DNA of 64,000 bases from Gigaspora margarita (GCA_009809945.1 WTPW01000620.1:274064-338063); one strand, 5' to 3'; counted from the stretch's first letter, positions 11,365 through 23,523 are shown. Numbers and translations are program-made. Notes: a model not told the origin generated them from the letters alone.

Positions 11365-12558
11365 AAATTAAACTTAAAATTAGGATCATATGTACGTAAC
11401 AAAGGACTAGACACTTTGATAATAAAATTTTTGGAAATTGAAGATGGGAGGAAGCAAATTATATCACTTGGTGCCGGCTTTGACACACGATATTTTAATT
11501 TAAAGGTTTTTTTTTTTTTTTTTACTTTTTTTCTTATCTCGAAGCTGTTTAAAATTAATATGCTAATACATTTTTTTTACATTACTTAAAGTCATCATTA
11601 CGAAAATTTTATAAATATTTTGAAATTGATTTTCCTGAAATAACTGCGAAAAAAGTCGCAATTATTCGAAAAAATAAAACATTATCGGAGATTATTGGTG
11701 ATGATGCTCGAATAGGTCGGTTATAATATATTTTTTAATAATTAATTCATTTTCTTGTATTATTCTAATTAATGAATATATACAGGTAGAGGAGACACAG
11801 AAATTTATGGGTCAGATTATTGTTTGTTATCAGGAGATCTTCGTGATTTTATTGAAGATTTAATACCAAGATTAGAATCCAACGGATTTGATCGCAGGTA
11901 AATGTGAATACCTACTTTTGAAATCATAGTTTCTATAAATATCATAAGCAAGATTTTTTATTTATTTAAGCCTATCAACATTATTCTTATCTGAATGCGT
12001 GATGATATATATGGATCCAACGAACTCCAATAAAATTGTAGAATGGATCGGGGCCAATCTAAATATGGCAATGTTTATAGTTTATGAACAAATTTTGCCA
12101 AATGATGCTTTTGGATCAGTCATGTTACAAAATCTAAAATATCGAAATATAGAACTTCGTGGAATACATGCTTACCCTGATCTTGAAAGTCAAAAAGATA
12201 GATATTTATCACGAGGATGGACTCATGCTGAAGCTGTTGATATGAATGAAATTTATGATCTTTATATAGATCCGAAGGAACATGCTAGGTATCTCATTTA
12301 TTGCTTATTGGGTTAATAATGGTAATAGTCTTGATAAATTATTAAATATTTTTTTGATTTGACTGGATAAAATGTAGGATATCACGATTAGAAATGTTGG
12401 ATGAACTCGAAGAATGGCGTCTTCTTGCATCGCATTATTGCATCGCTTGGTCTTATAAAATCTCGAATGAATCTCAAATAGCGTTGTATGATTCTGTAAA
12501 ATTCGAAAATTATAAGGAAAAATTACCTGATCATTCTATCAAAATAACAGGGGATTAA
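10955..12558 (+). CDS. PPM1: Leucine carboxyl methyltransferase (PPM1/LCMT1-like)
   Basis: Predicted to transfer a methyl group from S-adenosylmethionine to the C-terminal leucine of the protein phosphatase 2A catalytic subunit, in the cytosol. Seven exons join in frame: 10955-11043, 11188-11276, 11384-11505, 11592-11715, 11786-11897, 11971-12288 and 12378-12558, giving 344 residues, close to the family's usual length. The start was chosen because the N-terminus (DEDLSIQDNAIRGTNEDA, residues 8-25) matches the family pattern. Other family landmarks: SKLSAVNAGY after the first intron, INRG at 57-60, the SAM-binding SLGAGFD at 87-93, FEIDFPEITAKK, SECVMIYM at 186-193, YEQ, and ESQK..R..SRGW near 250. 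All introns are GT-AG and 69-145 bases long. No lesions seen. Assignment to LCMT1 rather than the related TYW4 group rests on length and on the absence of a kelch region. Confidence 0.9.
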
Positions 12559-12562
12559 TGAA

Positions 12563-12632
12563 TAATATCCTGATCCGTATGTGTATAAGCGGAAACTTCG
12601 TTTCACTAATTCTAAACGGATCAGGACATTAA
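12563..12632. mobile_element. Small foldback MITE (copy 1)
   Basis: ATATCCTGATCCGT at the left and ACGGATCAGGAC at the right enclose a hairpin with GCGGAAAC..GTTTC. A second copy with the same ends lies at 52947-53027. It sits within 10 bases after the methyltransferase stop codon, so it probably forms part of that 3' UTR. Confidence 0.65.
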
Positions 12633-13493
12633 TACTTTTTTGCGAACCCATATTAAAATATTAACAGAGTCTTTTTAAGATTTATACAAATCTTGCAGCA
12701 ATAGTCATCCGGCAATAATCAACCAAACTAACTTAATTATTGAAGCATTTCGACGAACGTTCTAAATTTAGAACAGAATAGATTAGTATAAATATTTCGT
12801 TATAATAATAATGTTTATAAAAAAAAGGTTCTTTTTCACTCAGAGAGAAGATTATATATCATAACTTATTACAATAAGTTCGAATATTAAAATATTTAAC
12901 GATACATATTTCAAATAAACATCATTGTTGAAAAATGTGAACTTCAATAAAGAAAAAAAAAAAAAAGCTTAACTTGTAAAGTTTAATAAGTTTGAGATCA
13001 GTACGCTGATTGCCGTGCTTATGCAACAATATGTATACGTTTGTTAAACAGGTTTTAATATAATCTGTAGCTATGACGACAATATGTATGTATAGTTCAT
13101 AAAGAAAATTTCTAAAATTAACCAAAACGCTAACACAAAAAAAAAACGCGCAATATCTAATACTTATTCTTGGCTAAGCTTGTATTTTTTTGGGGCGCAT
13201 TTTCCAATTTGAGTAAATGAAAATATAAGAATTGGGGAGAATTCTCGATTTTTCGGATACTTCACTTGACAATATACACATAAAAAAAAATTGTTATATG
13301 CATTTCTATATCTGATATAGAATTATTATTATATAAAATTTAAAAGAAAAAAAAAGAAAAAAAAAAAAACGCATTTAATTACTATTTAATTAGTTATGTT
13401 TTTCCAGTAGTAGTACAAGTTCTGGCGTATTTTGACTCAATTATCTGTTATTAAGTATTCTGCTTTACACCTTTCTTTCGTACCTTCACAACA
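12633..13493. other. Intergenic between PPM1 and SERINC genes
   Basis: No gene seen. A-rich homopolymers at 12949-12966 and 13344-13370. It must hold the SERINC promoter; no specific promoter motif is convincing. Confidence 0.55.
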
Positions 13494-15474
13494 ATGGGTC
13501 TTGGTTTCAGTTGCCTCGGCCTCGGCGCCGCCTCTTGGGTGTCTACTGCGATCGCTTCTTGCTTTTCTGCAGCTGCTTGCAACCTAGCATTCAAGTCATG
13601 TAATTGTAATAATTCCATAGCGACAAGAATCGGCTTTGCCGTAAGCAGTTTTCTTTTAAGAAGCTTTATATGTTCTATATCCACTATATACATTTATATT
13701 AATTTATTAACATTCTTTTTTTCTTTTTTCTTTACTTTTCGTAGCTCATATTTATCATGAATTCCATTGTAAGTTTATTGTTTTATATGTTCATTAATGC
13801 GTTCTCGTATATATTGAATATAATTCTTATTGCATCTTTTTAACAATTGCAGTTGGCTTGGATAATGTTGTCAGAATGGGCATTAAAACAACTAGAAAAA
13901 ATTAGCCCTGATTATCTAAAATTGACTTGTAAAGAAGATGGAATTTGTTATGGTGTACTAGCAGTAAGTTTAAATTTTTTTTTTTTTTTATATATATTTT
14001 CCTTAATATAATATTTAAATTAATTTTATCGAGTTTTGATTTGGATTATATAGGTACATCGTATATGTTTTGCACTTTCATTATTTCATTTTATTTTAGG
14101 GCTTTTGGTCATCAAAGTTAATGATACTCGTGACAAACGGGCTTCCATCCAAAACGGGTAAACGTGATTTTTTTTAGTACAAAATTTAAAAACATACTCA
14201 TTGTTTTATATATCTATAACATTTATTGTTTTATATTTTATAGATGGTGGGGACCTAAAATCTTACTGTGGATAATTCTTATAATTATTTCCTTTTTTAT
14301 TCCTAATGGATTTTTCATGTTCTGGGGCAATTATGTCGCCTTAATTGGTGCTAGCATGTTTATTATTGTTGGTTTGATACTTATAGTTGACTGCGCACAT
14401 ACGTGGAGCGAAACTTGTATTGAGAATTATGAAGAAACAGAAGATAATAGATGGAAATATATCCTTGTTGGATCTACAATTTCTCTGTTTTTGTTTACAA
14501 TGGTTCTTACTGGTATAATGTATGGATACTTTGCAACAAGTGGATGTCGTCTTAATCAATTCTTTATTACATTCAATCTTATATTATGTGTAATCGGGAC
14601 AATCTTATGCGTTCATCCTACAATTCAAATCGCCAATCCTCGTTCAGGACTTTCTCAAGCTTCAGTTGTTGTCATTTATTGTACATATTTAATCGCAAGC
14701 GCGGTGGCAAATGAACCTGGCGAATGTAATCCGTTGACACAAAGCAGTGGAACACGTACAACTACTATCGTTTTAGGAGCATTATTTACATTTTTGGCGA
14801 TTGCATATTCGACGACTCGAACTGCTAGTCAAGGCAAGGCATTAATAACTAAATCGGATTATCATCCTTTAAATACTGCTACAGCCGTACCATTGATGAC
14901 TAACCAGCCAAACGGACTCAATCCCAACATGCGATCTGAATCGGTGTTGGTTGCTTCTGTTGAAAGCGGGTGAATAATATACGCATATTAAATTTCTTGT
15001 TTTATATATTTGAATTTATTATAACGTTATTAACGTTATTATTTTATTATTCTTTATTAAAAAGTGCAATGCCTGCTTCAGCGTTAGATGAAGACGACGA
15101 CGACGATTACGGTAATGACGACGAAAGAAGTGGAGTCGCCTATAGCTACGTATTTTTCCATCTCATTTTCGCTATTGCGGCTATGTATGTTGCAATGCTT
15201 CTTACGAATTGGTAAAGTATTATATGTTTACTATTTATGTATTGTTAATTTTAGTCTACTATTTTTAATACTTAATTTTGACAATAACAATAATAGGAAC
15301 AACGTGTCTACGGAGGACAATAATGACGGCGAACTTGTTAAAATTGGACAAACGTATACTGCCGTATGGGTTAAAGTCATTTCAAGCTGGGCTTGTTTCA
15401 TATTATATTCATGGTCTTTGGTTGGTCCAGTATTGATGCCTGAACGATTTGAGGTAAATTATATAAATTCGTAA
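13494..15474 (+). CDS. TMS1: Serine incorporator family protein (SERINC/TMS1-like)
   Basis: Polytopic membrane protein of the SERINC/TMS1/TDE1 family, associated with serine-derived lipid composition and later with lipid scrambling; the exact activity of fungal members is uncertain. Seven exons: 13494-13640, 13745-13768, 13853-13963, 14054-14157, 14244-14969, 15065-15211 and 15297-15474, making 478 residues. Landmarks: MGLGFSCLG start, the cysteine-rich CNCNNSIATRIGFA ending exon 1, KRASIQNGWWGPK across the exon 4/5 junction, IPNGFFMFWGNYVALIGA, CAHTWSETCIE, NPRSGLSQAS, an acidic loop LDEDDDDDYG, and the conserved end YTAVWVKVISSW..LMPERFE followed by six extra residues. About ten or eleven hydrophobic helices. 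Exon 2 is a 24-base microexon (see findings). Convergent with the ATG27 gene downstream. Confidence 0.93.
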
Positions 15475-16100
15475 TTCTTTTCAATAATATTAACCGCACA
15501 ATGAATTTAAATATTTTATTTATACACATGAACTTTGGTCGGACTAGTATTGACCTGATCGATTTGAGGTGAATTGAGGTAAATTGTATAAATTCATAAT
15601 TCTTTTCGATAATATTAACTGCATAATGAATTTAAACCGTTTATTTTTTATTTTAAATGCATTACTTAGCTTATTACTTAGAATTTGGCTTTTGCGAATA
15701 GAATTTTCTCTTTTTGTCATGCATTATATAATAATATTATAAATCTTTTGCATACTTTGTATTTATGAATAAATTATAAATTTTGTAAACTATCATTTTT
15801 AAAGATTTAATTAATATATTGTTTTTATTCTATCAAATTCATTGAATCAAATTTATGAAATACAGCGATCATAATATATGTATGGATGTATACAAAGCGA
15901 AAAGTAAAATGCAAATAAAGTTCTAAGTATATAATAAAGAATAATGTGTATCGATTATTTAAAAGAAAGATTTACTACTACTACTGTAGGTAACGCGATT
16001 ATGAAATCACATTTATCTATGAACTCGTTTATATATCAGCTAAATTCATGCATAACCCAATAGTTACTATAAAAATTAGTTTATTAAACATCACAAGACT
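15475..16100. other. Convergent 3' intergenic with a decayed tail duplication
   Basis: About 15535-15650 repeats the last 115 bp of the SERINC gene (GATTTGAGGT..AATTGTATAAATTCATAATT) with substitutions and a small insertion; it is a non-functional tandem copy. The rest is AT-rich without features. Confidence 0.6.
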
Positions 16101-17610
16101 TCATACTTGAGAATACCCTCGGTAGTGGCCAGATATATAATTTAGTATATTTTTGGAAAGATCCTATTATTAAAAATAGATGGTTAGAAATATTATTTTA
16201 AAAATCATAAAATATTTTTTAAACAAAATGAAAAAAATATATACCGAAAGCATATATGGAACACTTCTCCAAAAATCCCTTTAAAAAATAATTTTTTTTT
16301 TGGAGAATTATATGTTCAAATAATTCTGTTTCAAAAATAAACAAACCAATCAATCAAAATAATCTCATTATTAACAAACCTATGTGGTAATAAATCCCAT
16401 CCATGTGAATTATACGTGTGATGATTGTAGGCAACTCCTATGACTAAATATCCCAGGAAACCAATAAATATCCTACAAAATTGAATATATAAATAGAGAT
16501 ATAATATTGTTTAACACAACTTTATAAAATTCAAAGGTAGATAGTTTTTTACGTACACGAAAAGAAATATCGAAAATAGACTCCATGAACTATCCACTTT
16601 TGGTATGTCACTGAATTTGAATGGGTAATTCATATTTAAGATTGAGACACATTTAAATAAAATTTAAAATTATTTTATATAGCGAAATCAACACACCCGC
16701 TAGTTTTAATCTTCCATTCTATAAATAATGTATTATCCTTGTATTCCTTTATATCAGGATCATAATCATCGTCTTGCTTGATAATGTAACAAAAATATTT
16801 GTTAGCAAAAATACAATTAATATTGTACCATTTTGAACTTAACTGTTGAATAAAAAGTACTCACACCAATAAGGAAAGTAATATTTGCTTTTTGTTTTTC
16901 TTTTTCATATTCACCTCCGCCTAGTATGATTTCGAGAGACCCTGTTATATTAAAAAGAATTTCATTAGAGTGAATTATCCCATAATCACAATTAATGACA
17001 ATAATACGCGCATGATATTATGAAAAATATTTCTTTTACCATCATTGACTTCAGAGAATGAATAACTTGGTGGAATATCTGTGGAATTCGTGACAATCTG
17101 TTTGACATCAACAATTTTCGGGTCATCATCAGTATCATTAAATTTGATTGTTTTAATCGCACATATATTAGTGCCAGCTTCACATGTATCTTTTTCTAAT
17201 GTATCATTGTAAGGTAATGCCTCACAAATATTTATATAATATGTTGTATTCAATTCTCCTTGAGAAAATTTTTCCAGAGTGCTTCTCGTCCACACCCTGT
17301 TATTCAAGAACAGTTAAAGGTAAAAAAAAAAAAGTTAATAACTATTAAAACGCGTAATCATTTGAAAGATCCAAAGAATTCTATATAATAAAGTTTTCGA
17401 ATTTTGCGGAACAAAGAATAATAAGTCACGATCAAACTCCGAAAGAACTTTAAAACTTAACTTGTTTAATGAGCTAAGATTAAAATTCCTCTCTCCAACT
17501 TGTATATTAGAACAGTCAAACTTAGAGTCAAAGGCGGTACAATCAAGGAGTTGTCCTACCGCTATAAACATGAGTACGCAAACTAGCCTAAAAACCGAGA
17601 AGGTTCGCAT
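16101..17610 (-). CDS. ATG27: Autophagy protein Atg27-like (MRH-domain type I membrane protein)
   Basis: Type I membrane protein that cycles between Golgi, endosome and pre-autophagosomal structure and helps Atg9 transport. Eight exons: 17610-17462, 17296-17040, 16941-16867, 16772-16697, 16610-16557, 16472-16380, 16278-16245 and 16163-16101, giving 266 residues (yeast Atg27 is 271). Residues 1-26 form a signal peptide. The lumenal mannose-6-phosphate-receptor-like region has FDCSNIQVG, NTTYYINICEALPY, CEAGTNICAI, LEIILGGGEYE and WKIKTSG, with several N-glycosylation sites. One membrane helix spans SSWSLFSIFLFV..FLGYLVIG. The tail has HGWDLLPHRDFWR and ends RGYSQV, as in the family. The first intron uses a GTTAAG donor. 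The exon 4 end (donor GTGTGT) is the least certain junction. Confidence 0.88.
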
Positions 17611-18863
17611 TTCAACTAATTTTAACGAGTAAAGGGTTTGAAAACAAGTTGAGAGAAATTATCAGTTAATTGATATGGCCAGTATTTACTGTATAACGAT
17701 AAGATTGAATTACGAATAATTTGTTTGTAACAAGAATATAAACTAATATAATTAGATCATTCTTAACTTTATTGGTAAAGATCTGTATTATAAAGTTAGG
17801 TACGTACGTATAGTACAGTACAAGACTAGATTATTCGAACGTTAAAATTTATCCAGATATCCGGGACGAGAAATGAGGTAAAAAAAAACAAAGCGAGACA
17901 AGCCGTGACGTAACTAAGTTATAATTATTGTCGCATTTAAAGTGTCGAATATTCGTCGAACATATTTGATCTCGTATACGCCGTAACAGATGACTTAACT
18001 TTTTTTGCCGTAACTTTATATCGATATATTATTCATTATATAAAAACGTTTTCGCCATTAAAATATTATTATTCATATTACATAGAGTTACATAAACAGT
18101 AATTTTGTTACGTATTTATTACAAATATATACTGCATAACTGATTATTTGGGCTAGGTGCTAAGAAAAGAGACCAAATTAAGTGCGAAATTGATTTTTTA
18201 TATTATAAAATTTATATTAACAGTTAAAAATATGTAAATGTTTAAAATTAGAGTCACTCAACTAATTAAAGTTACAAAGCTAGTATAGTTACGAATCGTA
18301 CGGCTTTTGCCGTAACCGGTCGTGTGCCCACGTTAATGATAAAATTATATTCAGTTTTAATGTTTTTATTTAACCCCATATTTGAGCTTGACCGATATGT
18401 GATACTTTGAAATTATCCAGAAACGAATATTTAAAGTTCGTTATTAACAACTTTATGCCATCTATACAGTAATATTAGAGATGCATTCTGTCATTTGGCT
18501 CTATTGATGTCTATTATTAATTTTTAAAGGATTTCATGATAAGCAGTATAATTTTCTGATCTTTTTTAATATTGCTCTCCGATGTTAAATATCATGGGAC
18601 CTCAGAGAATAATCATTTAAAAAGTCGATTTATTTGTTCTTTTTACAAAAGAAAACAAATTGCGTTATAGTAATTTAAAATATTGTGTTATACTGTATGA
18701 ACTTAATAGATAGAAAAATACGAGAATGACACTTTTATTATACAAATTTACAATGATTTAATATAATTTTTGCATTAGAAATAAAATCGATCTGTCTGTA
18801 TGCGAACATTATTACATTAGATGGGTTTTGCTTGAAAAAAAAAAAAAAAAAAGATCGAGGTTT
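17611..18863. other. Intergenic between ATG27 and STI1-like gene
   Basis: Both neighbours are on the minus strand, so this holds the ATG27 promoter and the STI1-like 3' flank. No gene or clear repeat seen; many short AT tracts and a TACGTACGTA palindrome near 17800. Confidence 0.5.
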
Positions 18864-20283
18864 TTAAGCAGTCTTCAAAATGCCAGCGTTCATCAATTTT
18901 TCAATATTTGCTGCCACAGTAGGATTCTTAAGATGTCTAAATAATAAAATATATGCAAATTATTAGCTCTGGTAGAATTCCATAGCGTCTGTTATAATAT
19001 AAATAAAAATAAAAACATACTCTCTGAAAGCACGTGGATCATCCTGACATTGTTGTAAAATCTGTTGCATAACAGGGTCTTGGAGGATTTTCTAAATGAA
19101 AAAAAAATTATATACATGTAATTTAAAAATAATGATCTTTCTCATATTATCAAATTTATCATTCATATACATACCATAATTTCAGGATCACTAGCAGCCT
19201 TACGAATTGTCTCTTCTACACTTTCTGGACTATTTTGATACATTGCCGCTTGACACTTTTTCATCTGTCCTTGAATTTCCGATGCATGTTTTTTTTCCTT
19301 ATCATATGTCATTGCAGTTCTACATGTTTCCAAGCATTTTGAGTAATCTTTCTTTAAAAATTCTACTGTTGCTTTCCTGATATAGGCTTTAACTGTAATA
19401 AAAAAAAACTGTTAACAACCTATATTCATATTAAGATTAAGATATAAATGGATGTGTTACCAAAAGTAGGATCAAGACTGATACAAGTCTCGCAGTCTTT
19501 CAATGCTTCTTGATATGCCATTAATTTTGTGTAACAAGCTGCGCGATTACTATAAGATTTAGGATCATTCTCATTACGTTTAATCGCTTCTGTGTATTGT
19601 TGCACGGCACCTGCAAAGTCATTTTTTTTGAAAAGTTCATTTCCGGCTTCTCGAGCTTTTTCAGAAAGTTCTGGATTATAATATACTTCTTTTTCATGTT
19701 TGACTTTCAATTTTTGAGCTTCATTAAATTTAGCAAGTATTTCTGGTGTTCGATGTTCAGCTAATGACTTGCCATAAAATTTAATTGCTTCATCTAATTT
19801 ATTAAGCTTAACATAAGCGTTGCCTGTTCTTCCGTAAGCACTTTAATATTTTAAAATATAATGAGTTGGCTAATATTTGTGTACATAATTAACAAGTCGA
19901 ATACATTGATTTATTATTACCGAGCAATCAATTTAAAGTCTGCGCGATATTCACGACCAACATCGACGGCTTGTTCACAGATTTTGATGCACTCTTCATA
20001 ATTTTCTTGCTCAAACAATACAGCTATAAAATTATATAAATTATTTATTTATCATAACAAAAAAAAATAGCCTCAAAAAATAAAATGCAAAGCTTGACTA
20101 ACCCGCCTTGTTAGTCAGAATAGAAGCATTAGTAGAATCCAATTCCCACGCTTTATCATAATGCTGTAATGCTTTTTCGAATTCTCGTTTTTTATATGCT
20201 TCATTACCAAGTTCTTTTTCTTTAATAGCTTCTTTTTTAAGTTCTTCTTCGGACCTTTTTGTATGCTCTTGGTCAATATCCAT
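18864..20283 (-). CDS. STI1: STI1/Hop-like Hsp70-Hsp90 co-chaperone, short form
   Basis: Cytosolic adaptor that links Hsp70 and Hsp90 through TPR domains. Six exons: 20283-20103, 20023-19921, 19840-19461, 19392-19175, 19091-19021 and 18936-18864, giving 341 residues. TPR2A (about 20-130) begins [20 protein letters not shown]; the linker has [14 protein letters not shown]2B (about 160-270) carries [20 protein letters not shown] and [11 protein letters not shown]; the C-terminal DP2/STI1 domain (about 280-341) has [15 protein letters not shown] and [15 protein letters not shown]. Canonical Sti1 is about 580 residues with TPR1 and DP1 first; those are absent. The start MDID fits the acidic linker normally found before TPR2A, and an acceptor-like CTGACAG lies just upstream of the ATG, so a missing 5' exon is possible. 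The inverted repeat begins only 200 bp upstream. Confidence 0.85.
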
Positions 20284-20762
20284 TGCTATTCTGTCAGTAA
20301 TTAAGGCTTTCGACGGGTGAATATCGAATATTTGGTGCTGGTGTAGTAATTATATTGATGTTACTTGATTGATCAGTATTATGTAGATGTTTCTGGATGT
20401 ATCTCGACAATTTATTTTTTTTCCCCCGGAAATGAATATTAATTCTAGAACGTTCTATTAAGCGTTATTTGCTTATACTGTACCAGTTATCTGATTGGGG
20501 TAATTTGATCTATTAAACAACTTAGTATTAATATAATGATATATTAATTGAATTTCATAGGTAAATTTATCAGTTGGGTGCATTAGTACAGTAGTAATAT
20601 TAGTAAACATAGATAATTAACAAATAGTGCCAAAATAACAAATCTACAACTTCTAATATTACCTCTGATCAATTAATAAGATTTAATCAACTACAAATTC
20701 AATTTAATACCTACCTAATACTTTTGATATCCTAGGTTCGGGAAATCCTTCAACGTCAAATA

Positions 20763-21330
20763 CTCAAAAAAACTTTAATGAACCAACTATTGATAAACTT
20801 ACTACAGTACTATATCCCTTCGCCGCAATCAAATCTATTATAATTAACCCCACCTTTAACAATTCGAAAAAATACACCTCTGTTTAATACAAAAATAATA
20901 AACTTACCTTCTTACAACTATACAAAAACCTACATCGTTGCAACCCCTGTTTTCACCAACTACCACACCTACTTCCTATACCGCACAAATAAATTATTAT
21001 TCCGCTACATATTTTTTCATAAAACAACCTTCACTTACCCACTATATCCTCTATATTAATCCGCTATCTTATCCATCACATTTGTATACTTAGACGCCCT
21101 ACTCATTAAAGTTAACTTTCTTATTAACCAATAACTTTATCCCAATTAACTTCTTATCCAGACATTTACACAACTTACGAACAGACATACTATTCCTAAC
21201 AATTCTCGATCCCTCAATTAAACCATTACAATCATCAAATCAACAACATAAAAAATTCACATTATACACTACCCTATCCGTATATTTACTTGCCTAAAAT
21301 AATCACTCTCGCAGTGACGCTATCGTACTC
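20763..21330. other. Strongly GC-skewed stretch (left arm)
   Basis: On the plus strand C far outnumbers G; the mirror stretch at 54030-54530 is correspondingly G-rich and C-poor. No intact reading frame found. See findings. Confidence 0.5.
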
Positions 21331-21431
21331 TTCTAATACCCTTCTCGTGACACTACACTATCCAATAAACTTTAGAAAAAACTCACTGCTCTTTTAAGCG
21401 TCCTACTTGTTCACATATAATAACTACTGGG

Positions 21432-21700
21432 CAGGGACCCGTAAAAATTGTTTTGAGTAACGGGAAAAAATGTTTTGGGTAATAGCAAAAAATGTTTTTT
21501 TTATTGCGATATAAAATTTAGTCTAATTTCAATTACAATAGTGTTTATTTTTTATCATATTTATTATTCAGCGCATTTATAATAAAACGTGTTTTAGCAC
21601 CTATAATATGTTTTCATTATGTTTATAGATTTTTCTAAGTTTAATAAAAATCACTTTGGATCCATAATGATAATATGATTTGAAAAATAAAACTTATATA
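21432..21700. mobile_element. hAT-like terminus related to element X (left arm)
   Basis: Starts CAGGGACCCGTAAAAATTG and continues with TTTTGAGTAACGGGAAAAAA, matching the right end of element X (45552-46116). The same end is present at 53930 in the right arm. The opposite end of this copy could not be found. Confidence 0.5.
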
Positions 21701-21889
21701 TCTGATATTATATTATAATAATTTATTATAATTCGCTACTACAATAATTTTACCATTTTTATGACCCATTCGAAAAAAGATACAGGTTTTAATGCCATTA
21801 TATATAGCGTTGTGCGCGGTAAGGTATTTCTTATATTTATTCTCAAAAATTATTCGTACGTCTCTAACCAGATTGCTAAAAATTTATCT

Positions 21890-21976
21890 CTATTCTTTGA
21901 ACATATTAAAGGGAATCCACTCGATCATATTCTCATATTTTGTAGATTTAAGTTGAAATTCTTTAAGATAATCCAT
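21890..21976 (-). pseudogene. Protein kinase family fragment (left arm)
   Basis: The minus strand reads MDYLKEFQLKSTKYENMIEW then IPFNMFKE and a stop. This resembles the segment just before the kinase domain in Glomeromycotina-expanded tyrosine-kinase-like families (a '.F..E.QL....Y..VIEWIPF..F' pattern, recalled rather than searched). It is broken by stops on both sides. The mirror copy is 52710-52796. Confidence 0.45.
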
Positions 21977-22169
21977 TCAAGCTATTTCTTTCAGAATAAA
22001 AGTCGTTCAAGACATATACTCATTTGTAGCAATGCTTGGGTTGGCCTATAAATATTGAAGTCAGTGTGGTGTTGTTGTTATTAATCGTAAATAAAATCAG
22101 GTATGTCTAAGTTACCACTAGCATTAACGCCGTTGTCTTCACTGATGTTGTTTCGTCAGTTTTGGCTGT

Positions 22170-22529
22170 TAAACGACACTTTTATATTTACATTCGTCAC
22201 ATTGAAAAAAAACTTCTTCTTTTGACTTCGTAGTCGCCAATAATTTAAACATTCCACGTGGACGTACTTTAAGAATTCAAACCGATAGTCAATATAAAAG
22301 AGATAATAAAGATATCACAGACAATAAAGAAAAAAAAACTGACTCTCATAGTCCCTTTACATAAATATGGAGGAATAAGACGGCCGAGACTTTCTTCTTT
22401 TTCAGGTCCGGCAAAGCATATACGACACATTTTATCCTCCATAGTATTGTAGGAAGAACTTACGTCAGAGGTAGTGTCATTTTGTGCAGGGAATATTTTT
22501 TCTACGCTTTGAAGTCCACTTTTCTCCAC
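22170..22529 (-). pseudogene. RINGv (MARCH-type) zinc-finger gene, left copy, damaged
   Basis: Two exons, 22529-22344 and 22266-22170. Exon 1 contains the first RINGv ligands in CRICFAGPEKEESLGRL, followed by PPYLCKGTMR. The family motif C-x-C is YLC here, so one zinc ligand is Tyr; the right copy has CLC. The donor (GTCAGT) is intact. Exon 2 encodes YVHVECLNYWRLRSQKKK, then a 4-base insertion beside a T run shifts the frame before the last CDEC pair. RINGv proteins are E3 ubiquitin ligases, usually membrane-bound; no membrane helices follow here. Probably a pseudogene. Confidence 0.7.
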
Positions 22530-23159
22530 AATCTAATTTATACTGTCGAATACCAGAAAGAAAGTTATCTGTTATTAGCGACTATTTATAAACAATCCAG
22601 AGTAATTTTGACGATTAAAACTTACCTGCATTTGTTAAATCATATACGGAGTTAGAGCTACATCAGGCAAAGATCTTCGAACTACAAAAGAGTATAAAGA
22701 AAAGAGTATTTAGCCCAATAAATAAAAGCCAGCTATAACCGTTAAACTACTTAGTAGTTAACTGTTAAGGCATTCAAAATAGAACGTTGGCATACTTGAA
22801 ATGGATTTGTTAGTTGATCGTCGGTACATTGGAAAAATAATAGCCGCTAAGTACGTTACATTGCTGTATGTTGTCATAAAATTTCTTCGAACTACTAAAG
22901 ATTCGAAATCGAAATTTGTTTAGTTTAATAAATAAGGATCTTGGGTATAGATTTAATTTAAAAAGCATTGGTGAAGCAGTGTGCAAATTATGTGTTACTA
23001 TAAGAATAAGTTACTATAAGAATAAGTTTTATAAATATAAATTAACCGTATTGGCCGGTTAAGTACAGAAGTATAATTTATTCCGGAATAGTATCAAAAT
23101 AACGAACGGTTTTCGGGTTGTCGATAAACGGGTACAACCTCTAATACTGCATTTGCAAT

Positions 23160-23450
23160 AATATTTATTATAAAATTTTTATTGAAAACGATATTCATTA
23201 TAAAATCTTTATTTATAACGATAATTAATATTCATAACAATAATTAATATAAAACTTTATTACAATAAATTTTATTATTTATAACGATAATTATTATTAA
23301 AACTTTATTTACAACAATAATTAACATAAAAACTTTATTTACAACAATAATTAACATAAAAACTTTATTTACAACAATAATTAACATAAAAACTTTATTT
23401 ATAACAATAATTAATATAAAAATTTTATTTAAAATAATAATAAAAAAAAA
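23160..23450. repeat. AT-rich minisatellite (left arm)
   Basis: Tandem 30-base units of the form ACAACAATAATTAACATAAA plus AACTTTATTT. The central four copies (23320-23420) are nearly identical and the outer ones decayed. The counterpart is 51490-51690. Confidence 0.8.
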
Positions 23451-23523
23451 ACTTCATAAATAGTTCAATATCAACTTCGAATAAATGATAAACCTTTAAC
23501 CTAGTAAAAAAAAAAAAAAAGAA

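Noticed and set aside
13451-13693. 80-codon minus-strand frame with a plausible basic protein
   Set aside because: It lies opposite SERINC exon 1, whose CNCNNSIATRI motif and splice sites are far stronger evidence.
21761-22051. 96-codon plus-strand frame also open in the other arm (52635-52937)
   Set aside because: Conservation between arms is simply the duplication; the opposite strand has the kinase-like signature, so this is its antisense shadow.
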